Assembly: GCF_000266945.1 (NCBI RefSeq) | Contig: NC_018025.1 | Location: 2,604,001-2,668,000 of the forward strand | Direction: 5' to 3' | Length of the DNA stretch: 64,000 nt | Origin: Desulfomonile tiedjei DSM 6799 | GTDB lineage: Bacteria; Desulfobacterota; Desulfomonilia; Desulfomonilales; Desulfomonilaceae | In this document: positions 17,712 to 24,932 of the stretch, piece after piece | Layout of the letters: every line of letters starts with the position of its first letter | Position numbering within the stretch: the stretch's first letter is position 1 | The notes under the pieces: generated by a model | What the model saw: the letters and a program-made list of their open reading frames with translations, nothing else | What the model was told of the DNA's origin: nothing | The model's database searches: none | Program-made: the position numbers and the translations under genes

Positions 17712-18012
17712 TGTTTCCTGCCGTGGACCAAAACCGACAGGTGTCGGCATTGATTTTTAATTAAAATCGCAAACATCTTCAGACCTTATTTTTCAAATAA
17801 TTGATATTACGCCATTTCAGTTAGAGATGAATTTGTGGCCTAGTTAATATGTAGAGACGGAAAATCAATGTGAAAAATTTTTTTGCTGGGGGAATTTCAG
17901 AGAGGGTTCAGCTGAATTCATGATTATTACCCCCAGCACTTCATCACGGCGAAAAGGAAAAATTATTATTTTGGGCAAAAGGGGCCGAGCACACACGGCC
18001 CGAGGAGTAAAC

Positions 18013-18645
18013 ATGTTGAAAAAACCTATGACCATTGAAGAATGGAGAAAGGAGCGTTTGAAAAAGGCAAAACAGGAAAAGGGGTTCATACGCATTCCTA
18101 TGGAGCTATGGAACGGAGAAGCCTTCCATGCCCTGACCAAGGCAGAGAAATTGATTCTCTTAGAATGTCTGTCCCAACTACGGTACGCCCCCAAGAGCAA
18201 ACCGAAGCTAAATAAGATCCCCAAAGACCAGCTCTTCGAGAGTGGCCTTGGGGTGCTCTTAAACAAGGGCGAGTTCGGACTGCCTACAAAATATCTTCAG
18301 GAAAGAGGGTTTAAGGGCGAGGACACCATAGCACGGGCAAAGAAGAAACTGGTACAGGTCGGATTCATGGATGTGGTAACGCAGGGATCTTTTACCAAAG
18401 CTGGGAGATTCAGATACGCGGACAGGTGGCGGACTTATAATTCTGGGGCTCTCATTGCTGAGCAGGGAGAACCTTTCTATGATGTACCACTGCCGGGCTA
18501 CTGTCATTACCCAAATATTACTAAATACAACTTAGCAATTGCAAGCTCTAGATCTTTGCTAACTGATACTAAAGAAACTGATGACTCAGGTTATGTACAA
18601 CTAGATCTCTTTAATCAATACTCTAGTTGCTCTGCTAACTCATAA
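18013..18645 (+). CDS. Winged-helix replication-initiator-like protein
   Basis: A 210-residue protein; the ATG at 18013 has GAGGAG 6 nt upstream (frames from 17920 lack this). Residues 25-130 read GFIRIPMELWNGEAFHALTK, AEKLILLECLSQLRYAP and later GEDTIARAKKKLVQVGFMDV. This is the layout of phage/plasmid replisome-organiser winged helices (an FIRIPxxLWxxxAFxxLTxxEKLIL motif and a second wing with TIxxAxxxLxxxGF). It is the only replication-like gene in E2. A repeat cluster lies just downstream at 18700-18814, where an origin would be expected. The role is inferred. Confidence 0.6.
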   Translation: MLKKPMTIEEWRKERLKKAKQEKGFIRIPMELWNGEAFHALTKAEKLILLECLSQLRYAPKSKPKLNKIPKDQLFESGLGVLLNKGEFGLPTKYLQERGFKGEDTIARAKKKLVQVGFMDVVTQGSFTKAGRFRYADRWRTYNSGALIAEQGEPFYDVPLPGYCHYPNITKYNLAIASSRSLLTDTKETDDSGYVQLDLFNQYSSCSANS

Positions 18646-18699
18646 TATAGTTGATCATGTACCTACAAATAGGACTATTGATATGGTACATATATGAGA

Positions 18700-18814
18700 T
18701 GTGTGATAATCGAATAGGAAGGGTCTGTTACTGATGTGTGATAATCAAAGGAATATGAATAGTGGTTTTGCGATTATCAAAGGAATGTGGGTATACCCGC
18801 TGGGATTATCACAC
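18700..18814. repeat. GTGTGATAATC repeats
   Basis: TGTGTGATAATC at 18700-18711 and 18735-18746, and the reverse complement GATTATCACAC at 18804-18814. A partial copy GATTATCA lies at 18772-18779. AATCAAAGGAAT and ATCAAAGGAAT follow two of them. Such clustered repeats could be initiator-binding iterons or an operator. Confidence 0.7.
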
Positions 18815-19005
18815 TGGACTGCAACTTGTAGTTATAATTAAGACAGTTGAATCAGCAAGGCCTTACATACGAAACAATACCGACACAAAGAAATCAACCA
18901 TAAGGGGCTCAGAATCAATTCTGAGCGATTTTACATATCAGGGTACATACTGCCCTGCCCAAACAGAGAATTCGCGTCTGCGAGGTTCTCGTTAACCAAA
19001 CATAA

Positions 19006-19037
19006 GAAGGCCTCCGCACCCTCCGACGGGGGCCTTC
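19006..19037 (+). terminator. Hairpin before xis
   Basis: GAAGGCC pairs with GGCCTTC around an 18-nt segment that can pair further. It is followed by AAACAATTG, not a U-tract. It may be an attenuator or a weak terminator separating the repeat region from the xis-int pair. Confidence 0.4.
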
Positions 19038-19068
19038 AAACAATTGCTAACGGAGGAAGGAACCATGA

Positions 19069-19383
19069 ATGGAAAGAAAGGAGTTATTGACGGCTGAAGA
19101 AGCTGGAGCCTATTTGAATGTGTCAAAGGCCACCATTTTGAAATGGGCAAGAAAAGGCAAAATTGAAAGAGTAAAGATTTCGGCCAAGATCGTGTTATTT
19201 AGCAGAGAGGCCATAGATAATTTTTTGAGAGAGAAAACGGATAAGGTAGAATCAAAAACAACGAATCACCAACATGCCGTACGTACGGCAAGTTACCCTA
19301 AGGCGGTTCAGAAAGGAGGTGGTAAGAAAAGTTCAGGGGAATCTTGGCGAGACCTCAGACAGGAGGTTTCGTCATGGGATTGA
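19069..19383 (+). CDS. Excisionase-like MerR/HTH_17 DNA-binding protein (xis2)
   Basis: A 104-residue protein. Residues 6-60 read LLTAEEAGAYLNVSKATILK, then KGKIERVKISAKIVLFSREA and IDNFLRE: an excisionase-family winged helix. The tail is basic and low in complexity. Palindrome copy 4 lies inside its coding sequence (19275-19290). The stop overlaps the integrase start by 10 bases, so directionality factor and integrase are co-translated. An alternative ATG at 19065 is out of frame, so the ribosome-binding GGAGG lies about 12 nt from the true start. Confidence 0.75.
   Translation: MERKELLTAEEAGAYLNVSKATILKWARKGKIERVKISAKIVLFSREAIDNFLREKTDKVESKTTNHQHAVRTASYPKAVQKGGGKKSSGESWRDLRQEVSSWD
19275..19290. 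repeat. E2 palindrome, copy 4 (inside xis2)
   Basis: A perfect TGCCGTACGTACGGCA, within the codons for HAVRTA of the excisionase-like gene. The flanks AACA and AGTT extend the symmetry except for one base pair. Confidence 0.9.
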
Positions 19384-20645
19384 TGAAAATCGGCGATAAA
19401 TACTATGTTTCATTCAAGTGGAAGGGGCACCGCATAAGGACGGTATCCCCAGCCACGAACTCGACAGACGCAAAGAAGATAGAGAAAGCTGTGAAGACGG
19501 CATTTACCATTGGCTCTTTTGGCCATTTAGACCCTGACTGTCTTGATGTTGTCCTCAGGACGTATGAGAACAAGGGATGGGCTTTGCCCCCTGAACTTGC
19601 ACGCCCCGAGCCGACCGAGGAACTGACTTTGATTAGGGCCACGAGAGAATACCTGAAGGCTGACCCCAAACACAGGTCTGAGAGAAACCTCTATGCTATT
19701 GACCGCATCACTGAGCACTTTGGCGAGCAGTATCCGCTGAAGGACATGAAGGTTGCCCAGATCAGGAAATACCAGGTGGCTAGACAGAAGAAAGTGGAAA
19801 ACAGCACGATTAACAGAGAGGTTTCTGTGCTATCTGGGATCATGCGGAACCAGGTTGAACTCGGCCATCTGGAATTCAATCCTTGCTTAATGGCGAGGCG
19901 GCTGCCTGCCAATCAAAGGGACTCGTATCTATCCTGGAAGGACTTCAACTCGTTGTTAAAGCACTCCTGGTGGTTGCATGACGTTTTGGTCATGCTTTAC
20001 TACACGGGAATGCGATTCAATGAGGTGGTAAACCTACGATGGGAGATGTACAAACCCGAGAGGCGCATGCTGATATTGCCCCCTGATACTACGAAAGAGG
20101 GAAAAAACCCAAACAAGCTCAGGCTAAGGCCCAAACGTGTTCCTTTAAGGAAAGAGGTCGTCGAGCTTCTGGAATCTCTGCGTAGAAAGCGGGGCGGCAA
20201 TGTGGTCCAAGCCGTAGGAAAGATCTTCTCCTATACGGGCCGCTTCAAGAATAGCGAGAAGATGTATCACGGGATGGACATCGATCATTCCACGGTAAGG
20301 AAGTGCTGGGCACGTGCAATCAAATTGGCTGAAGTGCCTGGGCTCCAAATGCGGGACTTACGTCATACGTGGAAAACGAACGCGCAGAGATCGGGTATGG
20401 ACCCAACAGTTCGTAATCTGATCGTGGGGCATTCCACCGAGAGGTCAGTGGCCGACAGGTACATACGAGTTTCTGATGAAGAGCTTCTCAGAGCAGTGGA
20501 CAGTATGAGCTTCGATCATGGATGGACGGAGCTGGATCTCGTCGAGGATACCGAAGAGAAGCTCGATGAAAAAGGGGCCAAAAAAGTGCCAAAAGGTCAG
20601 TCAAAAAGAAAAATCAGAGTGCAGCGCTCCATTGCAACACTCTGA
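19374..20645 (+). CDS. Tyrosine recombinase (int2) of E2
   Basis: A 423-residue integrase. The ATG at 19374 follows an AGGAGG site; a longer TTG frame from 19344 is not needed. It has an N-terminal arm-binding-like part (1-75), a SAM-like core-binding domain (85-175) and a catalytic domain. Catalytic residues are R214 (TGMRFNE), K241, R330 (RDLRHTW), H353 (VGH) and the nucleophile Y363 (ADRY). The usual histidine of the HxxR box is an arginine here (R327). The gene ends 16 bp before att repeat 2, and its last codons contain the arm-type repeat. Overlaps xis2 by 10 bases. Confidence 0.93.
   Translation: MGLMKIGDKYYVSFKWKGHRIRTVSPATNSTDAKKIEKAVKTAFTIGSFGHLDPDCLDVVLRTYENKGWALPPELARPEPTEELTLIRATREYLKADPKHRSERNLYAIDRITEHFGEQYPLKDMKVAQIRKYQVARQKKVENSTINREVSVLSGIMRNQVELGHLEFNPCLMARRLPANQRDSYLSWKDFNSLLKHSWWLHDVLVMLYYTGMRFNEVVNLRWEMYKPERRMLILPPDTTKEGKNPNKLRLRPKRVPLRKEVVELLESLRRKRGGNVVQAVGKIFSYTGRFKNSEKMYHGMDIDHSTVRKCWARAIKLAEVPGLQMRDLRHTWKTNAQRSGMDPTVRNLIVGHSTERSVADRYIRVSDEELLRAVDSMSFDHGWTELDLVEDTEEKLDEKGAKKVPKGQSKRKIRVQRSIATL
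20574..20596. repeat. Probable integrase arm sites, right end of E2
   Basis: GGGGCCAAAA followed by AAGTGCCAAAAGG, inside the last codons of int2 and 65 bp before the att repeat. It matches the block at 9144-9175 at the other end. Confidence 0.6.
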
Positions 20646-20661
20646 TTTAATTTAGCTTTTC

Positions 20662-20710
20662 TGGTCGGGACGACTGGATTTGAACCAGCGACCCCTGCAT
20701 CCCGAATGCA
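20662..20710 (-). repeat. attachment-site repeat 2 (tRNA-Pro 3' part)
   Basis: These 49 bases are identical to 31817-31865 of the intact tRNA-Pro gene. This is the E2/E3 junction; the tRNA sequence is lost after the anticodon stem. Confidence 0.95.
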
Positions 20711-20845
20711 AATAACAGTAAAAACAGCACTTTAAGAGAATCGCTTCATCAGGCGCTTTTCCCTATGATTCCAAATAGCTGAATGTCTTTATTAAGACCC
20801 TTTGAACCTTTTTAATCCCTATTAATTCCCTTCATTTTCGAGCTT

Positions 20846-20865
20846 GGGAGTAATATGGGAGTAAC
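20846..20865. repeat. Probable integrase arm sites, left end of E3
   Basis: GGGAGTAATATGGGAGTAAC, two copies of GGGAGTAA 11 bp apart, 136 bp inside the left att. Identical to 31727-31746 at the right end. Confidence 0.7.
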
Positions 20866-20896
20866 GGTTTTTGAGCAAATAAAAATGCGGGTTTTA

Positions 20897-21415
20897 CTAC
20901 CAAGGCCAGAACTTCCCACCTTGATCATCAGCTTTAATCGTCTCCACAGGCGCGATGTCTACAGTATGCACGTCATGGTTAAAATTCCAGAATGAAGTGG
21001 ATTGTTGAGGCGAATCATCAGCTTTGGATAGGCTGACAGAATCGGTACCAAAGGCATTGTCGTACGATATGGGATCTGGCGCTAATGCGTCAATACGTTT
21101 TGACAGGCTGGCAATATCCGATTTGAGCTGGCCTATTGCTGGACTCGAAGAAGAGGATTGTCTACCATTGCGAGCATTCGCACTTTTCGCAAGCTGGCGA
21201 ACATTATCCCTTATCGTGTTAGCATCTTTGACTGCACCCTGTAATTTTTGCAAAACGCTATTAATACTCATGTTTTCTCCTGTATCAGCTTTAATTATCT
21301 GAAATGGTATTTGATTCGCACCTTTAGGCACGAGACTGATAAATTGCACGTCAATGTTCGTCAATTTGTTGACTGGCACCCATTTTTCTGACCATTCGAC
21401 AGTTTTAATCGCCAT
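20897..21415 (-). CDS. XkdF-like phage protein
   Basis: A 172-residue protein. Residues 20-45 read NIDVQFISLVPKGANQIPFQ and then IIKAD. That is the motif found near the start of phage XkdF-type proteins (VSLVxxGANxxPFxIxK). Residues 50-115 are helical and serine-rich, then the chain ends acidic with FWNFNHD and KFWPW. No other head, tail or portal gene is near, so it may be a leftover phage gene or a co-opted one. An AAGGTG site precedes the ATG. It lies 9 bp after the gene at 21425-22072 on the same strand. Confidence 0.5.
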   Translation of the reverse strand: MAIKTVEWSEKWVPVNKLTNIDVQFISLVPKGANQIPFQIIKADTGENMSINSVLQKLQGAVKDANTIRDNVRQLAKSANARNGRQSSSSSPAIGQLKSDIASLSKRIDALAPDPISYDNAFGTDSVSLSKADDSPQQSTSFWNFNHDVHTVDIAPVETIKADDQGGKFWPW

Positions 21416-21424
21416 TTCGACACC

Positions 21425-22072
21425 TTATCCAGCTTTGCGAAGCACTTTCTCAGAAATGGGGGTGAGATGGGTACGCGGGTCTCTACTCCCCAAAGGCGCG
21501 AGCAGGCATTCCCAGCGCAAGTCAAAGCCTGTCAGATTGGCGAAAAATCGCTCGTACAGCTTCACGACATAGCCCTTATGCTTCTCGCGTGCCGGTCTGT
21601 TCGTCTCAATGGATTTGACCAATTCAAGGGTGATTTCGATGAAATCAGGCTCCGGATTCGTTTTCAACCATTTCGACATGACGGCGAAACTAGACACAGA
21701 TTGCGACCAAATCTTGTAATCGTTGGGTGAGAGAGCAGCTTTCGCAAATGCAATTTGCGATTCCCGCCATGCTTTGCGCTGGTTAGACAAATCGGTCTTT
21801 GCAAACTGGCTCAATGCAGCCCTAAAATCCTCGATGCTCCACCCCTGTTCCTGTCTGATTTTCTGGAGTAAACAAATACCCCGATAATTGCGACCACGGT
21901 TGATATCCCGTGCATGCTGAACAGTGAAGCAGGTTCCCACAAGAGCCTGTAATTGCGGTGCTGGCATTGCGTCCATAAGCTCAACGCATTGACGGAAACC
22001 ACGATCTAAAAGGTGATATCGCACTTCGTAAATATCGTTAGAATATGCCTGAATCGAATTAGAGTTTTCCAT
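21425..22072 (-). CDS. Hypothetical helical protein
   Basis: A 215-residue, entirely helical, soluble protein without recognised domains (VRYHLLDRGFRQCVELMDAM, then NYRGICLLQKIRQEQGWSIE). I start it at the ATG at 22072, where AGGAAAGG lies about 11 nt upstream; a longer frame begins at 22105. It is in one block with the XkdF-like gene downstream and the small CopG-like gene upstream. Confidence 0.6.
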   Translation of the reverse strand: MENSNSIQAYSNDIYEVRYHLLDRGFRQCVELMDAMPAPQLQALVGTCFTVQHARDINRGRNYRGICLLQKIRQEQGWSIEDFRAALSQFAKTDLSNQRKAWRESQIAFAKAALSPNDYKIWSQSVSSFAVMSKWLKTNPEPDFIEITLELVKSIETNRPAREKHKGYVVKLYERFFANLTGFDLRWECLLAPLGSRDPRTHLTPISEKVLRKAG

Positions 22073-22136
22073 AATGTATGCCTTTCCTGAGATATCCGTA
22101 TTCAATTATACCAAAATGAGGTTGTGCTGGTTGTCT

Positions 22137-22349
22137 CTACCAATTACCGCGCGACCCGCGTCTATTCGCAATTGCTGGACGCACATTACTGTTATCACCC
22201 ATGCCTAACGCACGCGCTACCAGTTCGCGAGTGAGAGCAGAAATAGTCTTGCGCTGTTCGTTCGCCATATTAACCAATGCATCATGCATCGTTTGAGGCA
22301 ATTTGAACGTGACCGGGACCGTTATAGGCTGGCTCTCTGTTGCAATCAT
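22137..22349 (-). CDS. Small ribbon-helix-helix-like protein
   Basis: A 70-residue protein; the ATG at 22349 has AGGAG about 9 nt upstream (the longer frame to 22463 has none). The core ITVPVTFKLPQTMHDALVNM then ANEQRKTISALTRELVARAL fits a CopG/Arc-type strand-helix-helix fold. A basic tail follows. It is a probable repressor. It points away from the nonamer cluster at 22762-22942 and is one candidate for the protein that binds it. Confidence 0.6.
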   Translation of the reverse strand: MIATESQPITVPVTFKLPQTMHDALVNMANEQRKTISALTRELVARALGMGDNSNVRPAIANRRGSRGNW

Positions 22350-22761
22350 GGGGATTTCTCCTATCAACGTATCATTTAGCAGGAACTTCCTGCGCACTGT
22401 CTCAGCCTGAACTGTAGTATTTAGGCTGATTATCAATTGGTTGCTGCATGGTGACTGTAACAATTAACGAGCCATACAGGTGGAAAAGGTATACTTCACA
22501 AAGGAGCATACAGCAAGACATATTCGATGCAAGACGTGCACATAATCGCGGGCAAAATTTGCCGCGCATTGGCCTGAGATATCAACTACCCCGGTTCAGA
22601 CATCGCTTTTTCCGACGAAATGGTTCCAATGCTGGGGTGGTAGCTAACCTGCTGACATGACAGGCGGAACGCCAATCGTGCTACGCTGGGCGCAACGTGA
22701 GCGCTGGTTGATGCCTATCGACCTGGACGTGTGAGCGTATGACACTTCAAAGTCTCATACA

Positions 22762-22942
22762 TGCAAGACACTGAGCGCGCAGTGTATGACATTAATGGTG
22801 TCGTCTGTTATGGCTCATTTTACATGTCTTGCACGAGATGCGCGCTGTCATACAAGAGACTGATAGAAAAAGATGCAAGTGTCTTGCAAGTGTATTGCAT
22901 TTCTCTTGACAGGGTGGAATAAGTGTCATACACTGCAATACA
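22762..22942. repeat. Nonamer iteron cluster upstream of the serine recombinase
   Basis: Eight copies of TGTMWTRCA in either orientation: 22762 (TGCAAGACA), 22783 (TGTATGACA), 22825 and 22880 (TGTCTTGCA), 22846 and 22924 (TGTCATACA), 22891 (TGTATTGCA) and 22934 (TGCAATACA). A near copy lies at 22528. The last two overlap the promoter -10 of the gene at 22974. Confidence 0.8.
22906..22934 (+). promoter_or_regulatory. Promoter of the serine recombinase gene
   Basis: TTGACA at 22906-22911, a 17-bp spacer, then TACACT at 22929-22934. The nonamer at 22924-22932 covers the -10 and the next one begins at 22934, so binding there should repress the gene. Confidence 0.65.
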
Positions 22943-22973
22943 TAAGGGATGCACGTTGAAAGGGGTAGAGACA

Positions 22974-23657
22974 ATGAGAGCCATAGGATACGCAAGAGTG
23001 AGCAGCAGGGAACAGATTGACGGTACGAGCCTGGAATCTCAAGAGACTATGATTCGCCAGTATGCAGCACTGAAGGGTATGGAGCTGGTTGACGTGCTGG
23101 TTGACGCTGGCGTATCTGGTGGCAAGCCTCTCGCCTCAAGACCTGAAGGTGCACGTCTGGCTGAAATGGTGGGCTCTGGTGAGGTTCAGGCTGTCATTAT
23201 TTGCAAGCTGGACAGAGGTTTTAGAAGCGCCTCCGATTGCCTGAACAATGTTGAGGCATGGGAAAAAGACAGTGTGAGCTTGCATATCCTGAATCTTGGG
23301 GGACAGAGCATCGATACGAGCACTCCGACCGGAAAGTTTTTCATTACGATAATGGCCGGTGCAGCCGAACTCGAAAGGAATATGATAAACGAGCGCTGCA
23401 ATGAAGGAAGGAAAGCGAGAAAAGCAGAGGGAAAAAGGATTGGCGAACTCCCCTATGGTTATGACCTCGCAGACGATGGAAAGCTGGTCGAAAACGAGAC
23501 TGAGCAGAGAGCATTGACGATAATCAGAGACATGAAAAATGCTGGTAGCTCTCTGAGAACCATAGCGAATCATCTGAATGAGCATGGTTACACCCCCAAG
23601 AAATCGCCAGTATGGACTCATGGACACGTTCAAAGCGTTTTAAGACGTGCCGCATAA
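22974..23657 (+). CDS. Serine recombinase (resolvase/invertase family)
   Basis: A 227-residue protein started at the ATG at 22974 (AAAGGGG upstream). The N-terminal catalytic domain shows IGYARVSSREQ with the nucleophile serine at about residue 10, then SLESQETMIRQYAALKG, IICKLDRGFRS and a long AAELERNMINERCNEGRKA helix. A short Recombinase-type region and a C-terminal helix-turn-helix (SSLRTIANHLNEHGYTPKKS) follow. It probably resolves multimers or inverts DNA in E3; which one cannot be read from the sequence. Integration is explained by int3 instead. It sits behind the nonamer-controlled promoter. Confidence 0.9.
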   Translation: MRAIGYARVSSREQIDGTSLESQETMIRQYAALKGMELVDVLVDAGVSGGKPLASRPEGARLAEMVGSGEVQAVIICKLDRGFRSASDCLNNVEAWEKDSVSLHILNLGGQSIDTSTPTGKFFITIMAGAAELERNMINERCNEGRKARKAEGKRIGELPYGYDLADDGKLVENETEQRALTIIRDMKNAGSSLRTIANHLNEHGYTPKKSPVWTHGHVQSVLRRAA

Positions 23658-23722
23658 CAGATACGACCATAACGGACTTGGGGGAACTCCCCCCAGGTTC
23701 CCTATTATAAGGAAGGTACAAC

Positions 23723-24298
23723 ATGGAAAAATCGCAGATTATCGCAGAAATTATCAGGGTTGCTGGTGAGATTGGCTTCAATCGCAAAGATTGGCAGAAA
23801 TTCGTGGACACATTGAATAAACAGGAGATTACTACCACGACAGGCAAAGCGTGGAGCAAATCCAGTCTTGATATGTTTTGCAAAAGAGAGCACATCGAAT
23901 TTGCAATACAGCCAAACGCAGTGCAAGACACGCGACCTGATGAAATACAGTGTGCTCCACTGCAAGACAGCGAACCAATTGACGAACCTGCAAGACAAGA
24001 GAGTGCATCTGTCATACAGCTAAATGACCATGATGCAGGCGAACTGAACGAATTACTGACATGGTGGAAAGAAAATAAAGGAGTAATGATGCCTAAACCT
24101 ATTGATATCAGACCCTCATTCAAGAGGGGGTCTGTTCAAGAACAGAAAACTGTTACATTCCGATTCAACCAAGAGCTGCTGAATAGAGCGCGAGAGCTGG
24201 CTGTAAGCAAAAAATCTCTGACAGGTGGCACTCTGAATGGACTTGTCGAGGTCTTGCTATGGCAGGCGCTGGGGTCTCCTGACGACTTGATTGACTAA
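23723..24298 (+). CDS. DNA-binding protein with five nonamers inside its gene
   Basis: A 191-residue protein preceded by AAGGAAGG. The N-terminal 60 residues look helical (IAEIIRVAGEIGFNRKDWQK) with a segment like a recombinase-type specificity helix (TTTGKAWSKSSLDMFCKREH). The middle (70-115) is an acidic linker. The C-terminal 50 residues (KTVTFRFNQELLNRARELAV then SKKSLTGGTLNGLVEVLLWQ) fit a ribbon-helix-helix. Five TGTMWTRCA nonamers lie within the linker codons (23902-24018). It could be the autoregulatory binder of these sites, similar in concept to a partition or copy-control protein; this is inference. Confidence 0.6.
   Translation: MEKSQIIAEIIRVAGEIGFNRKDWQKFVDTLNKQEITTTTGKAWSKSSLDMFCKREHIEFAIQPNAVQDTRPDEIQCAPLQDSEPIDEPARQESASVIQLNDHDAGELNELLTWWKENKGVMMPKPIDIRPSFKRGSVQEQKTVTFRFNQELLNRARELAVSKKSLTGGTLNGLVEVLLWQALGSPDDLID
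23902..24018. repeat. Nonamer repeats within the coding sequence
   Basis: TGCAATACA at 23902, TGCAAGACA at 23922, 23961 and 23989, and TGTCATACA at 24010. The offsets are 20, 39, 28 and 21 bases. Same motif as upstream of the serine recombinase. Confidence 0.85.
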
Positions 24299-24305
24299 AA
24301 AAATA

Positions 24306-24332
24306 TTGACCTCTGGTTTGAACGCGTATACT
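24306..24332 (+). promoter_or_regulatory. Possible promoter before the XRE regulator
   Basis: TTGACC at 24306-24311 and TATACT at 24327-24332, with a short 15-bp spacer. It lies about 80 bp before the regulator gene. Confidence 0.4.
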
Positions 24333-24413
24333 CCTACCCCCCAAGGGGAAGGTTTACATGCTTTGGCATGTAATAAAAAGTGACTCTGGAAGGTACCTGC
24401 ACTTTTGGAGGGA

Positions 24414-24653
24414 ATGAAGGTTCCGTTGACTCGCTTAGAATGCCTCAGACGTTTGGCTGGTTTATCGCAGAAAGAATTAGCGCAAAAAATCAATTATGGC
24501 TCCACGACGCCAATTTCATTAGTGGAGCGCGAGCGTAAGACCTCGCAAAGAGTTGTTACTGGCAAGTTTAAGAAATTGTTAGAGCAGTTTTTCGATGTTC
24601 CTTTTCCCAAATTGGCTGAAAAACTCGATTTATCGAAACTCTTGACCCAATAG
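24414..24653 (+). CDS. XRE-family helix-turn-helix regulator
   Basis: A 79-residue protein with a Cro/CI-type helix-turn-helix (LTRLECLRRLAGLSQKELAQ, then STTPISLVERERKTSQR). A GGAGG lies only 2 nt before the ATG at 24414, which is too close. A TTG at 24423 is spaced better (11 nt) and would give MTRLECLRR, the usual XRE opening. The start is therefore uncertain by 3 codons. It is a likely repressor of the replication gene downstream. Confidence 0.75.
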   Translation: MKVPLTRLECLRRLAGLSQKELAQKINYGSTTPISLVERERKTSQRVVTGKFKKLLEQFFDVPFPKLAEKLDLSKLLTQ

Positions 24654-24932
24654 TTTTACTGTAATTCGTCGTATCTCTCCCCCTGTTTCCAGGCGTGTGT
24701 GACAAGCTACGTGCTGTGTATGACATGCCGGAAAAACTGAAACCCATCTGGTGAGGATGGGTTCCTGGAGAGATTCCGATGGAAAAAATGATGTGATGAC
24801 CATTTATTTATTCAAAAACTCCCCATTTATCAAGCATTTTTGTCGAATTCGACACGAAAAAAATCGCGTCAAGGTGTGTACGTACTGGTGCGACTTCAAT
24901 TCATTTTCAATTTTTTACCTGGAGGATTACCG
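24654..24932. promoter_or_regulatory. Leader region of the replication gene
   Basis: Contains a TGTATGACA nonamer at 24717-24725 and a hairpin AACCCATC/GATGGGTT at 24741-24763. After it comes a mini-ORF (ATG at 24779, MEKMM, stop) whose ribosome-binding site and start closely resemble those of the real gene at 24933. It may serve as a translational control leader. Confidence 0.5.

Larger units (their letters stand above)
18646..19064. other. Intergenic region with repeats, candidate E2 origin
   Basis: An AT-rich gap of about 420 bp after the winged-helix gene. It holds the TGTGTGATAATC repeats (18700-18814) and a hairpin at 19006-19037. No gene is visible. Confidence 0.5.
9003..20710. mobile_element. 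Integrative element E2 (about 11.7 kb)
   Basis: Bounded by tRNA-Pro 3'-part repeats at 9003-9047 and 20662-20710, with a tyrosine recombinase directly inside the right repeat. GGGGCCAAAA-type direct repeats lie inside both ends (9144-9175 and 20574-20596). It carries its own regulator, xis, recombination genes, a winged-helix replication-like gene and a repeated palindrome, but no conjugation genes. I infer a small site-specific integrating element, inserted before E3 and pushed leftward by it. Confidence 0.85.

Noticed and set aside
23902-24018. Short repeats at uneven spacing looked like a CRISPR array
   Set aside because: The repeats are only 9 bp, occur in both orientations, are unevenly spaced and lie inside a coding sequence. 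No cas1 or cas2 is present.
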